Under the pieces are notes generated by a model that worked only from the letters and a program-made list of their open reading frames with translations, made no database searches and was not told where the DNA came from. Made by a program: the position numbers and the translations under genes. A stretch of 54,878 bases of DNA from PUPG01 sp041686485 (GTDB lineage: Bacteria > Bacteroidota > Bacteroidia > Bacteroidales > UBA7960), in NCBI GenBank assembly GCA_041686485.1, contig JAWLDT010000011.1:1-54878 (forward strand), in the 5' to 3' direction. Below are positions 8,653-15,787 of this stretch, piece after piece (the stretch's first letter is position 1; the number at the start of each line of letters is the position of its first letter).

Positions 8653-9040
8653 CCTGCAGCTTTTCGCCCAGCAACTCCACAAAATGCTGCAACGGACCTG
8701 AAGCTATTGATTTCATAAAAGGATTGAGATCCACTTTGAACACAATCGACACGGAGCAGCTTTCCTCATCCGTTTTATAAAAAAAATAATCCAACTCAAA
8801 GTCCACCGGGTTTTTCCCTTCTGACACAATGTGAATGTTGGAACAGGGATATTTTCCGTCTATCCGCATGGAAAGGTCTGTCAACCCTTCGATGGTGAAG
8901 GAACAGGTGCTTTCATCGGCTTTCCAGTTACTGACCCTGTCGGGCAACAGATCTTCAAAATTTCGGAAGTCACCCAGAAAAGAAAACACGGTTTCACAAC
9001 TGGCATTAACAGGAATATGTTGTTTTTCGAATGTTGTCAT
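8639..9040 (-). CDS. SRPBCC (START-like) family protein
   Basis: A 133-residue protein when started at the ATG at 9040 (MTTFEKQHIPVNA). The pattern is that of a small helix-grip domain: VNASCETVFSFLGDFRNFEDLLPD at the N-terminus, alternating beta strands with a CSFTIEGL segment, and a long C-terminal amphipathic helix LQHFVELLGEKLQEKY. Such domains bind hydrophobic ligands, but the ligand is unknown. Longer readings overlap pyrE. The chosen start leaves a 22-nt gap after pyrE, so the two genes are likely co-transcribed. Confidence 0.7.
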   Translation of the reverse strand: MTTFEKQHIPVNASCETVFSFLGDFRNFEDLLPDRVSNWKADESTCSFTIEGLTDLSMRIDGKYPCSNIHIVSEGKNPVDFELDYFFYKTDEESCSVSIVFKVDLNPFMKSIASGPLQHFVELLGEKLQEKYA

Positions 9041-9062
9041 AGGCACATGTTCATATAAGTAT

Positions 9063-9713
9063 TCATGACCGGGCATTTGACCAGGCAAGCGGGTCATCAC
9101 GCCAGGCTGTCAATTCATGTTTCTCCTCAGCGGAAATAAGCCCCCTTTCTTCTGCCGTTTTCAGCAATGTCTCAAAATTGCTTAGCACATAGAGAGAGTT
9201 CTCCGTTTCTTTCAGGTTCTCGCAGGCCATATCGAGGTCATACGTAAAGATGGCACACATTCCCATCATCTGCATCCCCAGCTCTTTAAGAGCGTTAAAG
9301 GCAGCCATGCTGCTCTTTCCGGTAGAGATCAGGTCTTCGACAAGCACCGTCCTGCTGCCAGGAGGAGCATATCCTTCTACCTGACTGCCCAGACCATGTG
9401 CTTTGGGCGTACTACGCACATAAACAAAAGGCAGGTCGAGATGTTCAGCCACCAAAACACCATGGGCAATAGCGCCGGTAGCCACACCGGCAATCAATTC
9501 AACACCGGGAAAACGGCTGCGAATGATATCTGCCAGGTTTTCCGCAACCATCCGCCGGATACCCGGAAAGGAAAGGATGCGGCGATTATCACAATAAACG
9601 GGCGCCAGCAAGCCGGAAGACCAGGTAAAAGGTTGTTCCACATTCAATTTTATTGCGTTTATTTGCAGTAAGTGACCTGCAACCTCATCGGCAAATGATT
9701 GTTGTATATGCAT
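9063..9713 (-). CDS. pyrE: Orotate phosphoribosyltransferase
   Basis: Converts orotate and PRPP to orotidine 5'-monophosphate in pyrimidine synthesis. The 216-residue protein shows the family's N-terminal KLNVEQPFTWSSGLLAPVYC, the strand LIAGVATGAIAHG, the flexible loop YVRSTPKAHGLG with its lysine, and the PRPP-binding motif TVLVEDLISTGKSS. It starts with ATG at 9713, divergent from the Nudix gene across 78 nt. A TAGCTTTG box can be read on the minus strand in that gap. Confidence 0.95.
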   Translation of the reverse strand: MHIQQSFADEVAGHLLQINAIKLNVEQPFTWSSGLLAPVYCDNRRILSFPGIRRMVAENLADIIRSRFPGVELIAGVATGAIAHGVLVAEHLDLPFVYVRSTPKAHGLGSQVEGYAPPGSRTVLVEDLISTGKSSMAAFNALKELGMQMMGMCAIFTYDLDMACENLKETENSLYVLSNFETLLKTAEERGLISAEEKHELTAWRDDPLAWSNARS

Positions 9714-9791
9714 AAATCAATAACAAAAAGGATAATTTGATCGCACAAAGCTAACAAAAAAGCAGGTTTTTTACAGAAAAGCAAAACATCT

Positions 9792-10397
9792 ATGCAAAAG
9801 GCATTAACTGTATTTCATGAAGACCGTAAAATTCTTTTTTTACCAGAAGGAAAAGCCCTGGAAGCTCCCGAAGAATGTATGTTTTACGAGGAGATTGAAT
9901 GGGAAGGCATTATGCATTTTATTCAATCCGATAAGGCCTGTTTGTGTTATGTAACGAAACATCCGGAACGCCTTTTCAGACAATTTGCCACATTATTTGA
10001 AAACATCGATGCTGCAGGCGGAGTGGTAACCAACACCGACGGGGCCTTATTATTTATCTTTCGAAATGGTCGTTGGGATCTGCCCAAAGGCAAGATGGAA
10101 ATGGGAGAAACTCCGGAGTATGCTGCCATCAGAGAGGTAGAAGAAGAGTGTGGCTTATCGGGCGTCCGGATTTTGCGATCCCTGCCACCCACCTACCATA
10201 TATTCCCGTTAGAGGATGACCAATGGGCATTAAAGAAAACCCGCTGGTATCACATGAAAATTGATGGAAAACCAGGGCTGAAGCCGCAGACCGAAGAAGG
10301 AATCACCCGGGCCGTATGGAAACAACCTGACGAACTCAGTGAGGTAATACAAAGTACATATGGCAATTTACGGGAACTGATCAATGAATGGCGCTGA
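9792..10397 (+). CDS. Nudix hydrolase
   Basis: A 201-residue protein with a full Nudix box at 100-122 (G-x5-E-x7-REVEEECGL), preceded by GGVVTNTDGALLFIF and RWDLPKG. It should hydrolyse a nucleoside diphosphate linked to another group, but the substrate cannot be told from sequence. The N-terminal 75 residues form an extra alpha/beta region seen in Bacteroidota members of this type. The last 17 nt overlap the 3' end of the convergent TlpA-like gene. Confidence 0.88.
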   Translation: MQKALTVFHEDRKILFLPEGKALEAPEECMFYEEIEWEGIMHFIQSDKACLCYVTKHPERLFRQFATLFENIDAAGGVVTNTDGALLFIFRNGRWDLPKGKMEMGETPEYAAIREVEEECGLSGVRILRSLPPTYHIFPLEDDQWALKKTRWYHMKIDGKPGLKPQTEEGITRAVWKQPDELSEVIQSTYGNLRELINEWR

Positions 10398-11787
10398 GGT
10401 CTTTTAATGTTTCGAGGGCACCTTCAGATGGCGCTTTAAAAGGAGCAGCAACAATCTTACCTTCCGGATCAATCAGTAAATAGTAGGGGACCGTTCGCAG
10501 ACGGTATCGATCAAGTAAGCGATAATCTCCTGCTATATGGTACAACGCAAATGGTAGTTCATCATTCTGAAGCAGTCCTTCTGTTGTCTCCGGCTGGTGG
10601 TCGATCAGCACGCCTAGTAACTGAATGTTATCACCTGCCTCTTCGGCAAGTTGTGTCATGGGAGCAAGTTCAGCCATGGATGTCTGGCTCCAGCCAGCCC
10701 AAAAAAACAAATACAGATACCGCCCCCGAAAATCATCGATACGCACCGTATCCCCCCTGCTGTCTACCAGATTCAATGGTGGAGGGCTGGTACCGGGTTT
10801 AAGCAACCGATGGCGATACAGAATATTGTCAGCGATCATGCGGTGCTGCTCAAACCTGCCGTATTCCGAAGCCTGTCTGAGTACTTCTGCCACCTGTTCT
10901 TCTTCAAAATCCTTCATGCCGGTCATTTTTTTCAAGCCATTCAGCATTACCAGCTCCCGGTATCGCTCATGAAGCAATATCGTATCCCGCCCCAGGGTGT
11001 CCATCAGGGCATGAACATCGCCATGCCTGTTGACAGCCGCCTCAAGGTTCCCCATGCCTATGGAGGATGCAGCGGTAAAAATGTAAGAGTCAAACAGGTT
11101 CCGGAAAAATTCCATGTACTGCGGATGGTAATACCTAACCGGTTCATCCAGGATATATTCACTGGCAAGGGCATGAAAACTTTTGGTGTTCAGGCTGCGT
11201 TGAATATTTGCAATACGATAGTGGATATATTGTTGAAAAAAAGCATCATCAATATCAGCGAATTCTGACGCTGCTTCCATACGAAAACGTTCCAGCGACC
11301 GCTGATGATTGGCTCGTGACCGGCCGGCCACATGGGTACGCAGATAATCGGCAACCAAATCATCAAATTCACTGATCAGGCTGTTCAGGTCTTCATGTTC
11401 ACCCGCGGTTTTATTGATTGTCATGGGAAAATGTTGCCTCAATGGAGATGGCCTTCGACCATTGCCCCCTGAAAAATCAAGTTGCTCATATTCAACCATA
11501 TAACTATTTCCGGGAGACACATAAAAAAAGTTTCGGCTGTGTATGACCCGAAAAAAAAGCAAACGCGGGCGTTCAATATCCACCTCAAAAACAAAGGTAC
11601 CATGTTGATCTATCTCCTGCGCATCAATTTCTTCCGTCCTGAGGCTCAGATAATCCCGGTATGCCATCAGGCGAATCTCCTGGCCTTCGGCACCAGGGAA
11701 GCTGCCTTCGATACGCACAGCGGAAGCTCCGAATGCGGTAGCAGACAGTATCATTAACATAAAAGAAACAGACAAACAAAACTTCAT
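10381..11787 (-). CDS. TlpA-like thioredoxin-fold protein lacking the CxxC
   Basis: An exported protein of 468 residues from the ATG at 11787, where a signal peptide begins (MKFCLSVSFMLMILSATAFG). An ATG at 11856 overlaps the coaD stop in a TAATG and would add 23 residues, so it remains possible. The N-terminal half is a beta-rich domain of the type before thioredoxin modules in Bacteroidota. The C-terminus is TlpA/AhpC-like: FFWAGWSQTSMAEL, where WCxxC is expected, then GVLIDHQPE and the cis-Pro strand TVPYYLLIDPEGKI. Both active-site cysteines are replaced by serine (WSQTS), so thiol-disulfide chemistry is not expected. Confidence 0.8.
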   Translation of the reverse strand: MKFCLSVSFMLMILSATAFGASAVRIEGSFPGAEGQEIRLMAYRDYLSLRTEEIDAQEIDQHGTFVFEVDIERPRLLFFRVIHSRNFFYVSPGNSYMVEYEQLDFSGGNGRRPSPLRQHFPMTINKTAGEHEDLNSLISEFDDLVADYLRTHVAGRSRANHQRSLERFRMEAASEFADIDDAFFQQYIHYRIANIQRSLNTKSFHALASEYILDEPVRYYHPQYMEFFRNLFDSYIFTAASSIGMGNLEAAVNRHGDVHALMDTLGRDTILLHERYRELVMLNGLKKMTGMKDFEEEQVAEVLRQASEYGRFEQHRMIADNILYRHRLLKPGTSPPPLNLVDSRGDTVRIDDFRGRYLYLFFWAGWSQTSMAELAPMTQLAEEAGDNIQLLGVLIDHQPETTEGLLQNDELPFALYHIAGDYRLLDRYRLRTVPYYLLIDPEGKIVAAPFKAPSEGALETLKDLSAIH

Positions 11788-11855
11788 AGCCGGAAATACT
11801 TGATAGGAAAAGGACCTTCTGAAGGCAAAACCGGGAAATGATAAGATACGATGCA

Positions 11856-12332
11856 TTATGCCGGCAGATATCCGGATATATCAACAACATCAGGAATAAA
11901 AGGCGTTGCATCGCCACCGTGGCGAATGATATCCCGAACAATATATGAATTAATAGCAGTTAACTCGGGGGTGGTTAATAAGAATACGGTTTCCAAATCA
12001 GGCAGCATTTGCTTGTTGGTCTGGCCAATGCTGCGTTCAAATTCAAAATCAGCTGAGGTCCGTAAGCCGCGAAGGATATAGCGCACGTTCAATTTTTTGC
12101 ACAATTCAACGGTGAGACCTTCATAGGTAATGACCTCCACTTCCGGATATTCCCGAAACACTTTTTCTATCCATGCTTTGCGCTCATTCAAAGGAAAAAA
12201 GGTTTTCTTTTCCTCATTGATGCCGATACCCACGATAATCTTATCAAACAGAGGTAAGGCCCTCAGAATAATTGACTCATGGCCTTTTGTTATCGGATCA
12301 AACGACCCCGGAAACAATGCGATTCTCTTCAT
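11856..12332 (-). CDS. coaD: Pantetheine-phosphate adenylyltransferase
   Basis: Catalyses the fourth step of coenzyme A synthesis, joining ATP and 4'-phosphopantetheine to give dephospho-CoA. The 158-residue protein has the nucleotidyltransferase start ALFPGSFDPITKGHESI with the T/HxGH motif, LNVRYILRGLRTSADFEFE, and the C-terminal NSYIVRDIIRHGGD, close to the ISSSxVRE motif of the family. Length is typical. It is downstream of rsmD across 88 nt. Confidence 0.96.
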   Translation of the reverse strand: MKRIALFPGSFDPITKGHESIILRALPLFDKIIVGIGINEEKKTFFPLNERKAWIEKVFREYPEVEVITYEGLTVELCKKLNVRYILRGLRTSADFEFERSIGQTNKQMLPDLETVFLLTTPELTAINSYIVRDIIRHGGDATPFIPDVVDISGYLPA

Positions 12333-12420
12333 AATAAATAAAGTATCTTTTTCAGGATGGGAAACTTTAATGGTAACACTTTGAACGCAATAAAATTAGA
12401 AAAATTATAAACACAGCCCC

Positions 12421-12954
12421 TTACCGCTCAAAGAAAGTAAAATTCACTTTACTGTATTTTCTGCTTTCCCGAAAGTGTTCATGCACCTCAAAATGGATTT
12501 CAGCCGGATGCTCCAGGATGAGCCAACCATTATCCGACACAATATTGCTGGCAAAAACCAGGTCGGGTATCTCTGTTATTTGGTCATGATTATAAGGGGG
12601 ATCGGCAAAAACAATGTCATATTCAGCCGGACAGGCCTGGAGGAAACGAAAAACATCTTCACGCAACACATGGAGATTGTCAAAGTTAAGTTGTTCTGTT
12701 ACCTGCTGAATAAAACGCACACACTTTGTATTATTCTCCACAGCAACTACTTCCGTCGCCCCGCGGGAAGCAAATTCAAATGCCATGCTGCCGGTACCGG
12801 CAAACAAGTCAAGAACCCTGATCTCATCAAAATAAAAATAGTTGTTCAGGATATTAAACAATGCTTCTTTGGCTTTGTCGGTGGTAGGTCTGACCGGAAG
12901 GCCATCCGGGGGTTTGATATGCCTGCGCTGATGTTGCCCGCCAATTATCCGCAT
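12421..12954 (-). CDS. rsmD: 16S rRNA (guanine(966)-N(2))-methyltransferase RsmD
   Basis: Methylates G966 of 16S rRNA using S-adenosylmethionine. The 177-residue protein has the N-terminal MRIIGGQHQRRHI, the RPTTDKAKEALFNIL stretch, the SAM-binding DLFAGTGSMAFEFASRGA, and the catalytic DPPY. Its start lies inside the last 10 nt of the DUF3822 gene, so the two are translationally coupled. Confidence 0.95.
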   Translation of the reverse strand: MRIIGGQHQRRHIKPPDGLPVRPTTDKAKEALFNILNNYFYFDEIRVLDLFAGTGSMAFEFASRGATEVVAVENNTKCVRFIQQVTEQLNFDNLHVLREDVFRFLQACPAEYDIVFADPPYNHDQITEIPDLVFASNIVSDNGWLILEHPAEIHFEVHEHFRESRKYSKVNFTFFER

Positions 12955-13817
12955 ATGTTCAGGTTTAACAGGTTAAAATAAAAATGGTATGGAATGGAAT
13001 CAAAACAGGAAGCATATTTGAATATATCATTACGGTCAGGTATGGATACATGGCGGAAAAACGAAGAGAGTGTTACGAAGTTACCGGAATCCATTGCCAG
13101 TTCACCAAGCACGGAAACCCTTGATTTTTCGGGACTCATGTGGTGTTGTTCCAGAACATAAAAAAGATAATAAAGCAGATCTTCAAATGTCTGAACAGGA
13201 AATGACCGGTAATACGCAAATTTGCCTTGTCTGAAAATCAACAATTCAAAATGGGATTGCTTGATGTGCATAACAATATCTGCCTGCCATTTATCCAGCC
13301 GTTGTGAAGCCAATGTTCCTTCAATTAAGGCTGTTCCGTGATGTCTGAGCTGGTAGCCGGGAAAATATTTTTCCAGCATGGGCGGCAGATGATCCGGAAC
13401 GGCATACAGGGCGTAGGCTTTCAGAATATTGAGATAATCAGCCCTGACATGGTGCCGGGCAGGTAATGGCGTAGAAAAGGAAAAACAGGTATTCTTTTCT
13501 TCGGGAAGATATAGTTTATCTGGTATCAAAACCAACTCCTGTGCATAATATGAAACACGTATCTGCTCGAAAGTTTTGTTCAGCAGGGGGATATGTTGCT
13601 TTTCCTGACATAACTGCTCATAGACAGGGGCCTGGTCTGAAGCCTGAAGTGGCTGATAACCTGCCATGGCCAGATACTTAAATGCATCTTTGTCCATAAC
13701 CGCAAAAACAAATCCATCGGGCATGAGCTCGATGGATAAGTTTTTTTTGATATCCGGCGCGGAAACAGAAGCATCGTCGACAATACGTAGGGTTTCCCGA
13801 AGCTGGCCGGTCATCAT
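12945..13817 (-). CDS. DUF3822 family protein
   Basis: A 290-residue protein of a Bacteroidota-restricted family that commonly sits just before rsmD, as here. The N-terminus reads KKNLSIELMPDGFVFAVMD. The C-terminal half holds SHFELLIFRQGKFAYYRSFP and a VSVLGELAMDSGNF segment. This strand-turn pattern suggests an actin/hexokinase-like (ASKHA) fold, which is inference. No signal peptide or membrane segment is present, so it is cytoplasmic. The function is unknown. It overlaps rsmD by 10 nt and follows the hypothetical gene at 13836 by 18 nt. Confidence 0.75.
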   Translation of the reverse strand: MMTGQLRETLRIVDDASVSAPDIKKNLSIELMPDGFVFAVMDKDAFKYLAMAGYQPLQASDQAPVYEQLCQEKQHIPLLNKTFEQIRVSYYAQELVLIPDKLYLPEEKNTCFSFSTPLPARHHVRADYLNILKAYALYAVPDHLPPMLEKYFPGYQLRHHGTALIEGTLASQRLDKWQADIVMHIKQSHFELLIFRQGKFAYYRSFPVQTFEDLLYYLFYVLEQHHMSPEKSRVSVLGELAMDSGNFVTLSSFFRHVSIPDRNDIFKYASCFDSIPYHFYFNLLNLNICG

Positions 13818-13835
13818 ATACTTGAAAACATTAAA

Positions 13836-14423
13836 TTACTCCCAGTTTCCGTCCAGTATGGCTTCCTGCATGGAACCAACTTTCAGTCCTTCTCCACGTG
13901 TGTAATAAACACGCCAGTTATCGATGTCAGACATGTAAACATGAGGCTCAACCGATGCTTCAAAAACCGGCAGCTCTACAAGTCCTCTTTCGATGGTACC
14001 GGCATCCATCTGAAACCGTTCGCCATCACTAAACGGCACATAAGGCAAAGTGTCGATTGGATACCTGGCATGCTGCAACAGGCTGTCTCTGGCTGCCTGC
14101 CAAATGGTATCCCTTTGAACGATTCCCATATTAACGGCTTCCTGCTCTGATAGTGTATCAGGCACAGATCCGATAGCCCTTACTAAGGCAAGGGAGTCCT
14201 GTTTGTAAAAATGTACCAGCGAATCCAGGTCTGCAGTGAAACGCTGATACCTTGAACGGTGTGCACGCTGAACTTCCCGAATATCTTTTAATCGTTGAAT
14301 AATGGTTGACTCGCGTTTTTCAACTTCCTGGCGAAAACGGACTGGCTCCATGATACTATCATATACCAGGTAGCCCAATACAACAATTACAATGACCAAC
14401 ACAATTTGAATAGCTGTTTTCAT
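13836..14423 (-). CDS. Conserved hypothetical membrane-anchored protein
   Basis: A 195-residue protein with one N-terminal membrane segment (about residues 5-25) and a helical, charged stretch RQEVEKRESTIIQRLKDIRE that could form a coiled coil. It continues into a soluble region with DLDSLVHFYKQDSLALV. The layout (one hydrophobic N-terminal helix, then a long helix and a small globular part) recalls pilin-like or periplasmic coiled-coil proteins, but I recognise no named family. It is the first gene of the run leading to DUF3822, rsmD and coaD. A TACTTTTG promoter-like box lies just upstream on its strand. Confidence 0.7.
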   Translation of the reverse strand: MKTAIQIVLVIVIVVLGYLVYDSIMEPVRFRQEVEKRESTIIQRLKDIREVQRAHRSRYQRFTADLDSLVHFYKQDSLALVRAIGSVPDTLSEQEAVNMGIVQRDTIWQAARDSLLQHARYPIDTLPYVPFSDGERFQMDAGTIERGLVELPVFEASVEPHVYMSDIDNWRVYYTRGEGLKVGSMQEAILDGNWE

Positions 14424-14610
14424 ACGATTAAGCTTGAAGATTAATGATTATGCAAAAGTAAATAAATAATAAGACAATAACGCATTTGCCAAAGGAATTA
14501 ATAGAACCGAAAAAACGGAAACCACCCATTTCCCGTGTCAAATTAAAGCTACAAATATTCAAATTTTTTTAAAAAATAACCAAAAAAATAATCAATTAAA
14601 TCTGTTTAAC

Positions 14611-14638
14611 AGTGAAAAGGTATATATACCCTTTTACT
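14611..14638. promoter_or_regulatory. Palindrome upstream of the Ldh-family gene
   Basis: A perfect 12-nt palindrome GGTATATATACC (14619-14630) sits inside an imperfect dyad whose outer arms are AGTGAAAAGG and CCCTTTTACT. It lies in the 273-nt AT-rich gap between two divergent genes, about 60 nt before the dehydrogenase start. A TATTTTTG -7-like box follows at 14679-14686. It could be an operator or a simple AT-rich hairpin. The remainder of 14424-14696 shows only A/T-rich sequence. Confidence 0.3.
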
Positions 14639-14696
14639 ATTGACCAAAACAAAAGTAACTCTATTCCAAATTGATTCGTATTTTTGAGAAAAAAAG

Positions 14697-15773
14697 ATGA
14701 CTGAATCCACACTAAAACGTCTGACTGCAGATCTCCTTACTGCATGCGAAGTATCCCGCGAAGCCAGCATTACAACCGCAGATGTTCTGATTGCAGCCGA
14801 ACTACGGGATATCCCTTCTCATGGATTGTTACGCCTTTCGGATTATATCCGTATGTTGCGTACCGGAAGGATTAACCCGCAGGCTGTTCCGCAAATCATA
14901 CATCAGAGTCCTTCAACGGTCACGCTGGACGGAGACAATGGAATTGGGCCGGGGGTAGCTGCCCGGGCCATGGATCTGGCCATTGAAAAAGCCGAAAAAG
15001 CCGGTACTGGATGGGTAGCTGTACAAAACAGCAATCATTTTGGTATTGCCGGTTATTATGCCATGCGGGCATTAACCAAAAACATGATCGGGCTCTGCAT
15101 GACCAATGCCAATCCGCTGGTAGCGCCTACCTTTTCCGCAGAAGGATTATTGGGTACCAATCCATTTGCAATGGCAGTACCGGCAGGCAAAGAACCTCCC
15201 CTGGTTGCAGACTTTGCATCTGCAGCTATTGCCAGGGGAAAAGCAGACCTGTTGCACAAGAAGGGGCTCCACATAGAGCCGGGTTTTGTGCAGGATCATG
15301 AAGGTATTTCCAGCACTGATCCGGGAATACTTACCAGGGGAGGCACCATTTTACCGCTGGGAAGCAGCAGGCAGTATGGCAGCCACAAAGGCTACTGTCT
15401 GGCCTCTATCGTAGATATCCTTTCCGCCGTTTTACCAGGGGCAAACTTTGGACCCTTTGTGCCGCCATCCGTAAGCTGGTTGCCGACCAAAGATGATCAG
15501 CCCGGGAAAGGCACAGGCCATTTTTTCGGCGCCATCCGAATTGATGCATTCAGACCGGCAAAAGACTTTAAAGAAAATATGGATCACTGGATAAGGGTTT
15601 TCCGTGAGGCCAGGCCGGCAAAAGGACAGGAAAAAGTACTTATTCCAGGCGATCCGGAACGAATGGCGGAAGAAAAAAACCGCAAAAACGGAATTTCTAT
15701 TCAGGATAAGGTAAAAGAGCAGATCCGCGAGCTCTGTAATGAATTACATGTCAACAATCCCTTAGAAAGCTGA
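14697..15773 (+). CDS. Ldh family oxidoreductase (malate/L-lactate dehydrogenase type)
   Basis: A 358-residue NAD(P)-dependent 2-hydroxyacid dehydrogenase of the LDH2/MDH2 family. Marks of the family: an N-terminal helical domain with ELRDIPSHGLLRLSDYI, DGDNGIGPGVAARAMDLAIE, the catalytic VQNSNHFGIAGYYA, NANPLVAPTF followed by GTNPFAMAVP, and GSHKGYCLASIVDILS. Substrate (malate, lactate, ureidoglycolate or another) cannot be fixed from sequence. It stands alone, divergent from the 13836-14423 gene and convergent with lptD at a 14-nt spacing. Confidence 0.9.
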   Translation: MTESTLKRLTADLLTACEVSREASITTADVLIAAELRDIPSHGLLRLSDYIRMLRTGRINPQAVPQIIHQSPSTVTLDGDNGIGPGVAARAMDLAIEKAEKAGTGWVAVQNSNHFGIAGYYAMRALTKNMIGLCMTNANPLVAPTFSAEGLLGTNPFAMAVPAGKEPPLVADFASAAIARGKADLLHKKGLHIEPGFVQDHEGISSTDPGILTRGGTILPLGSSRQYGSHKGYCLASIVDILSAVLPGANFGPFVPPSVSWLPTKDDQPGKGTGHFFGAIRIDAFRPAKDFKENMDHWIRVFREARPAKGQEKVLIPGDPERMAEEKNRKNGISIQDKVKEQIRELCNELHVNNPLES

Positions 15774-15787
15774 CCGAAGCCTGTTGT

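Noticed and set aside
10651..11268. Plus-strand open frame of 205 codons opposite the TlpA-like gene
   Set aside because: Antisense to a gene with a signal peptide and thioredoxin fold. No recognisable domain.
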